In this document: positions 22,408 to 32,985 of the stretch, piece by piece
Layout: each line of letters starts with the position of its first letter
How positions within the stretch are numbered: the first letter of the stretch is position 1
From: Narthecium ossifragum
Lineage: Eukaryota > Streptophyta > Magnoliopsida > Dioscoreales > Nartheciaceae
DNA length: 64,000 nucleotides
Direction of reading: 5' to 3'
NCBI GenBank assembly: GCA_963920575.1
Contig: OY986971.1
Coordinates: 11,658,779-11,722,778, forward strand
Made by a program: the position numbers and the translations under genes
Notes under the pieces: model-generated
Told to the model about the DNA's origin: nothing
Databases searched by the model: none
The model's input: the letters and a program-made list of their open reading frames with translations, nothing else

Positions 22408-25385
22408 TGTGAGGACTCGTACCTCCAACCTGGTCTGACCGCGTTAGGTCGAGGGTCTGGTTCGGTTGGTTTGGCTTGGTTTGCACCATGGCGGTCGGTT
22501 TCACACACGCGTAACACACACACGGCCTTGTAATGATGTATGTGCTTGACTAGACCATTAGCAGCACCCTAGATCAGAGGATCTGGGTTCGATCGCAAGT
22601 ATCGAGGTTTGAGCGGCTAGGATCAGATCCGGTTGATCGAACGACCAAGATCTAATCTTGAGCCGATCATATAAATGGCCCTTTAATTAGCATCCCATCT
22701 CTCGTTCGGGCTCGATTCCACCGTTAGAGAGGAGAGACCCGCGACCCACATCGAGGGAGAGCCAGAGACGGCGGCTATCGCGACCAGAGGCGACGATGAT
22801 CGGTAGAGAGGACGGCGGTGGCTGAGTTTCTCTCAACGACTGTGAGCTTGGCGACGATGGCTAGAGGCGAGAAGGGAAGAGAGGAGCTCAACCAACGTGG
22901 CGGTGGTGTTCGTGACCAGAAGAGGGAGAGAGGAAGGCTGTGACCAGAGGACACCGGCGACGTTGACGGTCAGAGGTAGGGTTTCTGATCTAATCTCCTG
23001 ATTTGGCTCTAGTAGACTAGAATAGGGTTTGTATGAAGCATGTTTAGACCTAGCTGATATGCTGTTGTGATCTCCTACATCTATTTCTCCCGTGTGTCTT
23101 CTCTTGTGCATCTATCGGATCTTATGGTATGGATTTGAATGGTTTCTTTAGATTCCCGTGGTTTCCCTTTATCTATCTTCCAAGTTTCAAGTCATTTGGT
23201 TGGGTTTGGATCGAAGTTATCTCGAGTTTTTCCCAAAGGGTTTCTGTCTGCTCTGTTCTCCTATGGCTTGGTTGGTGTTTGGGGTTCTGTGATCTCGTGG
23301 CCTTTGGTGATACTCCTTCTCCCTTGCTGTCGTGGCTTGATCTGCGGGTTTTCATTGGTATTTTGGGTGTTTGCTTTCCCCTTGCTGCCATGCTCTGTTT
23401 TCCCTGGATTGCGATGCTGCTAGTTTGGGATTTACGCATCTGTTCTGCGTTTGGGGTTCCGGTGGTGTTCTCCCTCTCCCCTGCATTCATTTTCTCTGGT
23501 TCTCCCCTGACGCTAAGGATGGCTCGAAGGGTTTGCGATTGCTTGGATTGCTCGATGTGTTTGGGTTTCCCTGGTCTCTGTTGCTCTCGGATTTGGATCT
23601 CTATTGTTCTACTCTGTTGTTAGCTTTGCTGTTGTTCGTAGGGGCTTGTGATTTGTTGTGAATGGAGGTGTGATAGCTTACCTTGTCTGGTTTCCACCAT
23701 CTGTGATTGCATGCCTTAACTGGAATAGCTATTATTCTTTCCTCCTGAAAACTTGAGTATACTCGGTGGCATGAGCTTTATGTTGAAACCTTGGCTTGGG
23801 TCCGTGGAGTTTCTGATGTTGTCCCCTCAGGTTGCATTCTGCATTCTTGGTTGTTTCATTGCCGGTTGTAGGTCATCTGATGAATGTTACATCCCGCGAG
23901 GTTAATTTCCTGAACAAGGTCTATGCATTCACGTGTCACCCTTTTTGGTCCTTGCTTAATATAAGTGCTTCTTCATAATGTAGTAGGAATTGTAGCATCG
24001 CCATCGATTGATATTAAGCTCTTGTTCCATTTCTTAAGTTATGATTGTATTTGCCTAAGTATCGAATGTCTTATTTACGTCCATGTGGACCTTAATGTTT
24101 TACATGCATAAATGGGCCGAAGGTGTGCCCTTATTTGTTGAATGATATTATGCATGATTTAGAAAATTATACAAGTAGAGTCTAAATCTAATTGCTGGAT
24201 GTTTTGATGTATTTGTGGTGACCATGTGTGGGTTTGCACCTTGTGGATGGTTGAGTTATTGTGGCCTCTAATTGCTCCCTTGTTCCTAGCTGATGCATAT
24301 ATGCTTCTTCCTCTATCTTGTTAGGTTGCTATCTCACCTTGTTGGATAATTGATTGATGATTTGACATGTAGAGACACCTAGGCCTAGTTGCTTGAATAG
24401 GCTCATGCATGTTGTATGCATGAGACACATTAAGGCTAGGTGGTAGGCGAGGGATTCGATTGCCGATCCGGAGTTCTCGGGTAGCCCGGATCTAGCCCTA
24501 GGACCGGAATTTGGGTAGTCGACGATTAGGACGTGATTGTCATCAGTGATTATGTTTGATATCATTTGAGGTTATTGTTATAGTCAACTTTATATATTAT
24601 ATTACTGTATTTGAGGTGTAGAGGTCATGTCGGGTCTTCAAGGCCAAGTGCTAAGGATGAAAGTCGATGCCCCGGACTTGTGTGTCCCCGAGAGAGATGG
24701 TACGACTGGGCAGGGTGGTACCTGGAAAGAAGCCCGCAGTCTTTGTTTCCTCTCGTTTGTTCTTGGGTGAGGGTGGGACCTGGACAGGAGCGCTTGGGAA
24801 TCGACGGGGTTATAGGGCCCCTTGGCATACCTTAGACTTAGGCGGGGAACAACACAAATGCAGTTACCCTCCTTTTCTGTGCGACGTAGAGTAGAACCCT
24901 ACTGGGCATTATTGCTCACCCTACCTGGGCTGCATCGGCGATGCAGGTCGATTTAGTTCCTTCTTTCAGGTGTTCTTCTAGAAGATGGCACGATATTTCA
25001 AGGTGATCGAGGACTTGGAGCTTATAGGAGTTCTTCTACAGCTAATTTACAGTTTTAATCAATGATGTACAAATTGATGTATAATCTAATATATCCAAGA
25101 ACAGAATTGTATGATTATTAATTCAGTTGTAATTGAGAAATGTTGTAATATTGTTTAAAGTAGTTGTTGAGGAATGTAATGAGGTTGAAGTTATAAAATT
25201 ATACAATCTACAGGTTTCTTGTGCTATAATTATAAAGGAGATTCTGTCGAATTTTTTTTATGAACTTCAGGACTTAATTGTTTAAATTCATAGCAGCTAT
25301 ATACTTGTGCGCCTATTGATGATGTAAACAAGTTTAGGTGGCTCATGCTTCGATCTGGATGGGTTTTCTGGGTCGGGGTGTGACA
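22408..25385 (+). mobile_element. Solo gypsy LTR (LTR D), 3.0 kb
   Basis: It starts TGTGAGGACT and ends GGGTCGGGGTGTGACA. Flanks AGAAC (22403-22407) and AGAAT (25386-25390) match at four of five positions. No primer-binding site follows, so it is a solo LTR. A TATA-type sequence (TATAAAT) lies at 22670-22676, preceded by several GATCGA and GATC motifs (22589-22668). The downstream block GCCGATCCGG...CTAGCCCTAGGACCGG (about 24463-24510) is shared with the other Tekay-type LTRs. The overlapping frames at 23129-23660 are Leu/Phe-rich and lie wholly inside the LTR; I do not regard them as genes. Confidence 0.85.
22589..22676 (+). promoter_or_regulatory. LTR D promoter region: TATA with upstream GATCGA cluster
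   Basis: TATAAAT at 22670-22676 is directly preceded by repeated GATC and TCGA motifs (GGTTCGATCGC, GTTGATCGAAC, GCCGATCAT). The transcription start is not visible, so the assignment is inferred from TATA position near the LTR start. Confidence 0.5.
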
Positions 25386-25673
25386 AGAATCCTACTGGAT
25401 ATTGTTGCTCACCCTACTTGAGCTCTATCGGCGATGCAGGTACTAATGCAGTTCCTTTTTCAGGTGGTCTTTTAGATGGTAGCGCGACATTTTCGTATAG
25501 ACTAAGAACTTTGGAGATTCAAAAAGTTTCTTCCACAACTTTATTTAAAATTCTAAGTCATCTTTTGTAAATTGTTCTATTCGAGGATAAAACTGTAAAA
25601 AATTCCATTTGTTGTATTTGAGAAAACTTGTATCATTTATTAATATAATTTTGAGGAGTGTAATATTAACGAT
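25386..25673 (+). mobile_element. Old gypsy LTR (LTR A), third piece
   Basis: Matches about 24890-25190 of LTR D (GCTCACCCTAC, then ATCGGCGATGCAGGT, then GAGGAATGTAAT-like sequence). It stops at about 25673, where minus-strand integrase sequence of the large Tekay-like element begins. The junction has no LTR end and is probably a deletion or recombination breakpoint. Confidence 0.65.
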
Positions 25674-26130
25674 GACCCAAATCGCATCATTCCCCCTAGG
25701 TGTCCTGGGTAGCCCGGTGACGAAGTCCATCGCTATATGTTCCCACTTCCACTTTGGCACTAGAATTGGTTGTAGTAAATCTGGTGTCCGTATGTGCTCT
25801 GCATTCACCTTCTGACATTTGAGGCATCTGGAAATGAACTCTGCTACTGACCTCTTCATCCTGCACCAGCAAAATTGTCATCGTAGATCATGGTACATCT
25901 TAGTGCTCTCGGGGTGAATGGCGAAATAGGAGTGGTGGAACTCGCGAAGGATCTCCTCTAGCAATGCGGGGTTTGCTGGAACTGCAACTCTACCTCTAAA
26001 GATTAGACCGCTGTCTGCCGACAATGTCCAGCCCTCAACCGCGTGCTCTGTACCGACCGCAACACGGGTCTCCACGAGCTCTGGGTCTCCACCCTATGCA
26101 TCGATCACTCTAGCCAAAAGAAATGGAATG
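25674..26130 (-). pseudogene. Gypsy integrase, N-terminal part (truncated)
   Basis: Contains the His pair of the integrase zinc domain (EFHHSYFAIHPES near 25920) and the Cys pair (SRCLKCQ near 25812). The start of the catalytic core reads WEHIAMDFVTGLP, near 25720. A stop lies between the zinc halves. Coding ends at DAIWVIV by about 25676, where LTR A sequence of the opposite orientation begins, so the second Asp and the Glu of the active site are absent. Confidence 0.85.
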
Positions 26131-26154
26131 CATCGATCACTCTAGCCAAAAGAA
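26097..26154. repeat. 32-bp tandem duplication
   Basis: The unit beginning TGCATCGATCACTCTAGCC at 26097-26128 is repeated from 26129. Thirty-two is not a multiple of three, and the RNase H-side frame and the integrase-side frame differ exactly across this point. The duplication explains the frameshift. Confidence 0.85.
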
Positions 26155-27530
26155 CTGACCAACTGTCTCTATCATCTGCCACTGTCGAGCTGACATCGAT
26201 GTCAAGGTCACTCTACTGTCTCTGGCCTGCCAACTAAGAGCGTCTGCTACGACGTTCGCCTTACCTGGGTGGTAATGCAACTCAAAGTTGTAGTCGTCTA
26301 ATAGTTCCATCCACCGCCGCTGCCTGAGGTTGAGGTCACGCTGGGTGAACACGTGCCTCAAACTCTTGTGATCCGAGTACACCAGGAACCGCTCACCGTA
26401 GAGATAGTGCCACCACGTCTTCAGAGCGAAGACAACTGCTGCAAGCTCGAGATCGTGGACTGAATAGTTTCTCTCATGGGTCTTCAGCTGTCTGGAACCG
26501 TAGGCCACCACATGGCCCTCCTACATCAGCACACAACCTAGACCCTCCCCACTGGTGTCGCAATAGACACTGTAGCCGACGCCTCGCTCTTGAACTGTCA
26601 TGATCGGTGCACTCGTCAGTCTTGTCCTCAATTGCATGAATCCCTGCTCGCTGCCCCACACAAATGGCACCTTCTGTGTCAATCTGGTCAATGGCCCTGC
26701 AACTCTGGAGAAGTCCCGCACGAACCTCCTGTAATATCCCGTCAAGCCGAGGAAGCTGCGGACCTTGAACACTGTCGTCGGCCTCTGCCACTGTAGCATT
26801 GCCTCGACCTTAGGCGGATCAACTGAAATGCCCGCCGCTGATACCACGTGCCCCAGAAATTAGACCTCAGGAATCCAGAACTCGCACTTGGAGGCTTTGA
26901 CATACAGTGTACGCTCTCTCAGTAGCTGCAACACTGCACTCAGATGTTGCTCGTGCTCCTCCGTGCGTGAGTAGACTAGGATGTCGTCAATGAACACCAC
27001 CATGAACTGATCCAAGTACGGTCGGAAGACCCTCTACATCAGATCCATGAACGCCGCTGGTGCGTTCGTCAGGCTGAACGACATCACCGTGAACTCATAC
27101 AATCCGTACCTAGTACGGAAGGTTGTCTTCGGGATGTCGCCAGCCCGAATCCTCAGCTGATGGTCGCCGGTACGGAGATCGATCTTCGAAAAGACCGAAG
27201 AACCTTGGAGCTGGTTGAACAAGTCATCGATCCTCGACATCGGATACTTGTTCTTCACCGTCACCCTATTCAGCTTCCTGTAATCTATGCAAAGATGAAG
27301 CGTACCGTCCTTCTTCTTTGCGAACAGAATAGGAGCTGCCCAAGGTGACGTGCTGGCATGGATGAAACCTCTTTCGATCAACCCGTCCAGTTGGATCCTC
27401 AGCTCCCTCTGCTCCACTGGTGCCATCCTGAAGGCTGGCGAAGAGATCGGCCCGGTGCCCGGTGCCCGGTGCCCGGTACAAGATCTATCTGGAAGTCGAC
27501 AGCTCTGGAAGGAGGAAGGCATGGTAGCTC
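26137..27530 (-). pseudogene. Gypsy reverse transcriptase and RNase H
   Basis: On the minus strand it starts just after the Athila insertion with [16 protein letters not shown]. It runs through [19 protein letters not shown] (RT), [11 protein letters not shown] (YxDD-type active site, near 26990), [16 protein letters not shown] and, in RNase [17 protein letters not shown] and YSDHKSL. From 27450 to 26137 one frame is kept with only in-frame stops (about 27036, 26862 and 26523). The start of the domain is frameshifted by an expanded 7-bp repeat (CGGTGCC units, about 27454-27479). It would copy the element's RNA into DNA in cytoplasmic particles if intact. Confidence 0.9.
27526..27530 (+). repeat. 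Target-site duplication (agctc), left copy
   Basis: AGCTC lies immediately before the LTR at 27531 and again at 36757-36761 after the second LTR. Removing the element joins FPDEL directly to LPCLPPS, the expected Gypsy protease-RT linker. Confidence 0.95.
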
Positions 27531-28964
27531 TGATCGCTCACGAACGGTGTCGTTAAATCGTACGCAAAACGCAATTTAGAAATTTATAAACCCTTATTTC
27601 AATATTAAATTCAAACGATAGTATAATGATGAAATACGGGGTCGATCCTCAGGGAAAACTTTGACTTGAATAACGAAGGTGAAATTGAAACTCAAAACTC
27701 TAATCCTAAAGCAATGAAAGGTTGATTTGGATTTTGGAAACTAATTAATTAAAACTAATTACGAAAGCAATTAAAGAGGTTGAAATAGATCAATGAGAGA
27801 AACAACCTAGGGAACCCTCAATCCACTTTAGCTTCACTTCCTGTATTCTTTAATTATCATCTTGCTTCTTCTCTAGACATTATGGAATCATGGCTTCTTA
27901 AGCTCACATGAAACCCTAAAAGAAAGTTGATGACTACCTAAGGCATAACCTATCTTCGTGTAGCATAGATTGTCTTCGGACTTAACCTGAGTACAATCTA
28001 TCTTTACTTAGCATAGATTATCTCAAAAGCATATCAAAAACCACATGAAAACCATCTTATGGAACTCTACCATCAAGCACAGCAATCAAGTAGGACACAA
28101 AATACGTCAAGGGAAATACTTCCATCAACTCTATTATCAATAAATTCAAATCCATAAGATCATGTCTATGAGAAAGGAATACAATAATCAACTAGAAAAT
28201 ACAGAAAGTTATACTAGAGTTTCATGAGATCCCTAGATCTAGAAGATTAGCCACTCATCTTTGGGATGAAGGCCATGTATTCGATGAAGAAAGCTTGAGA
28301 TCTACACCACATCTCCGTCTTCTTCTCCAATCTGAATTCCTCTGTTTTTCTCTATGGAGGCCTCTGGTTTTTGGCTAACAAAACCCTTTTTATATGTTAA
28401 TTCCCGGATTAGGGTTTCAAGGTTAAGTTAGACCTCAAGTGCAACTCGGAATTCCTGGTCCAACCCTGACAGCTTCTTCTAATCGCGACTGGGCTCAACC
28501 GGTTCGGAATTTGAGAATGAGTCCAACACAAAAGATGTAGATTTGGAAGTCTTCTGTCTTCTCCCGAAGAGTTTGTAATATTTAGACTTATCTAGAATAT
28601 TTAGCGAATATTCTCCCAAGCGTCGATGGACCAGTCTTCCAGCAGCTAAATATCTCCATCTTCTTGACAACTGCTATCAACTCATCAGGAATCTCTGAAA
28701 GTGTCCAACATGAAAGTTATACGTCTTGATGTCTTCGAGAGGTCACCCAAATTTCAGAATATTTTCACTTAAGGATAATATCTGGTGAATATTGTGCTAA
28801 CAGTCGACAGAGCAGTGTATTTCAGCATATTAACCGAATTTCTTGCATTTCTTCTCAAAGCATGATTGAACCTGAAATCAACTAACAAGCTATCAAATAC
28901 AACTACTCTAGGCCTAACAAAGCTAAGTTAAGGGGTTTAATCTTGAACATTTAGTGACTCATCA
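27531..28964 (-). repeat. 3' LTR of pol-less Athila-like element
   Basis: Starts TGATCGCTCACG and ends GTGACTCATCA. On the minus strand it is preceded by the polypurine tract at 28965-28977. Confidence 0.95.
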
Positions 28965-31565
28965 CACCCCCCAGCTTACACTTTGCTAGTCCTCGAGCAA
29001 AGAAAATATAAAAAGAAAGCAATAAATCTAACTAGCCACTTTCGTAGGTCTCACGATTGCACTTAGCATGTGCAACAAGCCTTTAAACCCCTGGGTTACC
29101 CCAGTGGAGGAGTTATAGTCTCCTGAGGGTTTTCAGGGATGACACCCACAAACATCTATACATCCCCTTGAATATATCATTAGAATTCCATCATAATATT
29201 CATTAACTCTAATGCATGAAATAGAAATAATATCCATAAATATACCCCTCAACTCATATTCACATAAAAACATAGTAAGTCAAAACATGTCATAACATAT
29301 TTCCAACACTTCAACATATTTAATCATGATTAAAAACAACTTTAACACTCCTGTGTGTGATTGGGGTTCCAGATGCTCAGAGCATCAATTATATCTAAAC
29401 ACTTCAACCATTCAAGAATACGAACTTGGCCAAGTACATATTTTCATTCGCCACTTTGCAATCTTTTTTTCATTTTTTTTTCATATATGACATGTGCAAT
29501 GTTATGATTTCTTAAGCTTTCTTCATGGTCCATGTAACGAGGCTCAAGCCAGTGACTCCCAAACCAGACGGTTTTAGGGCACTAAGTGTAGAACACTCTT
29601 CAGACTCTAATGCTCAAACCATGAAGGCTAAAAATCATAACTAGTCATTTTTTTCAGGAATTTCAACTATTTTACGCGAACAACACACCTTTTTAGGCAC
29701 ATTGCCCGGTTACTAAGTATGAAACCCTTTTTGCATATAAAACTCTTTTTTCTTTTTTTCAATTGCATACTTCTTATGTAACATAGCATAAGATCATAAT
29801 TCTATCATAGTATCATGCTTTAGAATCTAATTTCAACTCATTAACATGTGGAAGTGAACATGTGCATTAGGATATGTCAAGTCATCCTTAGATCATGGTA
29901 AAAGTGTTAAATTATAGAAATAACATCATGCATAGCAAAAATTTACTATTTCTTATATGACATACAAGTCTCAGAATAATTCATAAAATAAATTTCTAAA
30001 ACATGTACCTTTATCAAATCATATTATAATTTCATCCTTTTGACATATTTCAAGGGATGTATAAAAATTAAATTCCTAGAATCTACCCCCCAACTTAAAT
30101 GTAATTGTCCCCAATTAGACTAAGTCACAAAAATAAACCAAGAAGTAAAGCGTAGAGATAACCATCATGAACGCCTTAGAAATAGATTTCTCATGCTTCC
30201 AATTTTAGTTTAGGCACCGCCATCATAGAATAAATACGTCCTTCCCCACCATAACCTGTCACAGAAATATATACCTTTCCAAAAAAATCAAATATAACAA
30301 ATAAAAGATTCAAAAAGGTATTAGAATCAAAGAAAATTTCGGCAAAGTCTCCTTTGTATTTTCATGATATATTAATCTGTACAAACATGCACCACACAAA
30401 AATATAACATGTACAGATAAATAGTAAAGGAGATAATACATCAAAAATAATTTTCTAGACATCACAGACAAGGAAATAAACAACCAAAATATCCAAGCAG
30501 AGCATCAAATTATTCGTAATCCGCAGTATGGTTGTTCTCATCCACGGTCTGCAGCCCGCGACGAGATCAAATTCAAAATTAACGGAGATAGGGAAAAGTG
30601 AACACTCGTGAATGCTGTGGGATGCATGGAGGACTTGAATATATAGATTATGGTCCTGATTGAATATCTAGTCCGTCCGATCGGAAATCAGAACACTGTA
30701 GGGCTAGATCGTGTCACGCAGCCATCGGACGCCTGAAATTTCGCCGGCCGGTGATCAACGGTGAAACGGCGTCGCCGGAGGACAGGGAAGGTACAGGAAG
30801 AATCGTTGAAGCCTAAGGAACGCATCTATGTAGTCTGATTGTGGAGTTGAAGCTTCCAGGTGGGAGATCAGAGATGGCCGGTGCGGAGAGGTTGATTGCC
30901 GGAATTGCATTCCGCTGATCGGGGCTCAAATCAAGGACGGGGACGATTGAGTAAGGATCGTGGAAGGCTAATGAAGTGTTCTATGGGGTTTGATTGAAGA
31001 ATGGGGCTTCCAGGCGGCGGATGGAGGGTGGTCGGAAAGGTGGAAACCGACGGCGGTTGAAGTCGATGATCCCGGCGGCAAGGAGTTGTTTTGATTGTGG
31101 AGGAAGCTTCGTGGTGGCATGAGGAAGGTTATGGAGGTGGTTTGGGGCGGTGAGCGGCCGTGAATGGCGGTGAAGACGACGGCGGGGTGCCTCACCGGCG
31201 TCGGAGGAGAAGGTGGCGAGGGAAATGAAGGACGGGGATGAATAGGTGGAAGGTTGGCGGAGGTATCGGCGGTATTTTTAGGGGCTGGGGACGATCGGAG
31301 AGGTGGCGACGGGCGGCGGTGGTCGTCGGCTCGGGGATGAGCCGACGAGCCGGGACGACGAGCCGCGGGTGAAGGAGAGAGCGGGAGGAGAGAGAAAACT
31401 TAAAGAAAATTCGGAAAAATAGAAAAAAGACGGAAAAAAACTTTAAAAAAATCATGGAAAATCATAAAAATTAAGGAAAATACGGGAAAAAAATATAAAA
31501 CTTGGGTTGCCTCCTAACAAGCGCGCAATTTTAGGTCTTTCGCTCGACTTCCCGAAAAGGTGCCA
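28965..31565 (-). other. Noncoding 3' internal region of pol-less Athila-like element
   Basis: There are 2.6 kb without a credible gene. From the LTR outward it has the polypurine tract (28965-28975) and a small stem-loop TTTGCT...AGCAAA (28982-29001). Next come the conserved block at 29671-29717 and a second polypurine-like tract (30085-30094). A GC-rich part (about 30540-31400) follows, whose frames (31192-31455 and 30968-31195 minus) resemble no family I know. The stretch 28965-31140 matches 16563-18780 of the truncated copy. Confidence 0.75.
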
Positions 31566-32985
31566 TTATAGCATGAATCCGTCTAAATGACGGAATCGAT
31601 CACCCCACTTAAAATAATTTTCTCCATATAATGCTTGAAACCAAACCCAACCCCACAGTAAATCAAGTAGTTGATGATGAAGGCTAACAAAGTCTTTCCT
31701 CCCAACAAGAGAACTAGAGACCCCACCCTCTATAAAAGGCAACCTATCGTCATGTTTCATCTTGCACCCCGGTCTACAGTATGTGTCCTCCAGAATAGTG
31801 AAACTATCAATCAGGTGAACCGGAAGTGAAAGGTCAAATATAGATAAAAGACGCGGTGAAAGCAGTGATGATGGTGCAGATATAGAGAACAGAGGAGGTG
31901 GCTCAACCTTAGGATATACTGCCGCATCTGTACAAAGGTGAGTGTCGGCATAATAAGCACACAATTGGCCCGTATCTATCACAGGTGCGGGAGTAAAAGA
32001 TAGCGGGGAAAGGGATTCAACCATCCCAGAAATAGTTTTTGTCTCCACAGTATGCCGATCGAGTGATTGGTCGGACAAGATGTGTGTTTTGATATCATAT
32101 TTCGATTGTGCAGTGTTCAAATTAACATCATCATCAGAATCAGAAGCATAGGCATTCAAGATATCATATAGCCTATCATTTTCCACTTCAACATCATCAT
32201 CCTCCGAATCCTCAACCTCATACTCCTTTAGAATCATAGCCAATCTAGCATTATGCAATTCAACATCATAATCATCATTATCAGAATCATATTCCTTCAA
32301 AATCTCAGATACTCTATCATTGTGCAGTGTAGCATCACCATCATCATCATCATCAGAGTCATAATCCCTCAAAATCTCAGATAATCTATCAATCATTATA
32401 ACATGAGATTTATCATCAAAGCAGTCAGTCACGCTATCAACACGAAAGCATTCATTCTCACGCTCAGGAAAACATGTAGTCTTAAAGATGTTCAGTATAA
32501 CATGCATATTACCAAAAGAGACATCCATGACACCAGTTCGACAGTTGATATTCGCATTTACTGTAGCCAAAAAGGGACGTCCTAAGATGATAGGCACGGT
32601 TTTTTTACAGTGAACAGCGGGTTCCATATCCAAGACAACAAAGTCGACCGGGAAAAAGAAGTTGTCCACCTTCACTAAAACATCTTCTACAATGCCTCTA
32701 GGAGTCCTAATGGATCTATCAGCCAATTGTAGGCTGATCGGTGTCGGTTGGAGTTCTTCCATCCCAAATTCCTTATAAAGGTAGTAGGGCAAAATATTAA
32801 CACTGGCTACTAGGTCGAGAAGGGCACCATCAATCTGGTAGTCTCCTATGCAACAGGGTATGGTAGGAGTACCAGGGTCTTTCAATTTGGGTGGGGTGTC
32901 ATGTTTCAAAATCGAACTGATTTGTTCCGGTAAAAGGATTTTCTTGTCCCCTTTGTGTTTTGTCAGGTTTATGAGTGCACAGGTC
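31566..32985 (-). CDS. Retropepsin plus acidic-repeat protein of pol-less Athila-like element
   Basis: The minus-strand frame (open from 33080, coding homology from about 32985) contains an Athila-type aspartic protease. The active-site motif reads LLDLVASVNILPY, where the family normally has Gly in place of Val, so activity is doubtful. It is followed by QLADRSI and IILGRPFLATV. In place of a reverse transcriptase come four tandem acidic repeats (32118-32398), each like DRLSEILKEYDSD followed by an Asp run. After that there are about 200 residues of unknown sequence ending WGDRFRHLDGFML. The preceding gag frame overlaps but is in another register; the switch is near 32960. That could be a mutation or a translational frameshift. 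Confidence 0.75.
32118..32398 (-). repeat. Acidic protein repeats, four copies
   Basis: Four units of roughly 21-27 codons follow one another on the minus strand: DRLSEILRDYDS, DRVSEILKEYDS, ARLAMILKEYEV and DRLYDILNAYAS, each followed by Asp/Glu-rich stretches. Confidence 0.85.

Noticed and set aside
23129..23661. Overlapping frames up to 164 codons that look membrane-like (Leu, Phe, Trp-rich)
   Set aside because: They are inside the solo LTR D. T-rich DNA gives Leu/Phe-rich translations, and no start context or family match is visible.
25545..25673. Apparent C-terminal extension of the Tekay integrase frame
   Set aside because: These codons are opposite-strand LTR A sequence read through a breakpoint, not protein.
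30968..31455. Two frames in the GC-rich part of the pol-less Athila, considered as an env-like gene
   Set aside because: No signal peptide, transmembrane segment or homology is visible, and the frame in the second copy of the family is not clearly kept.
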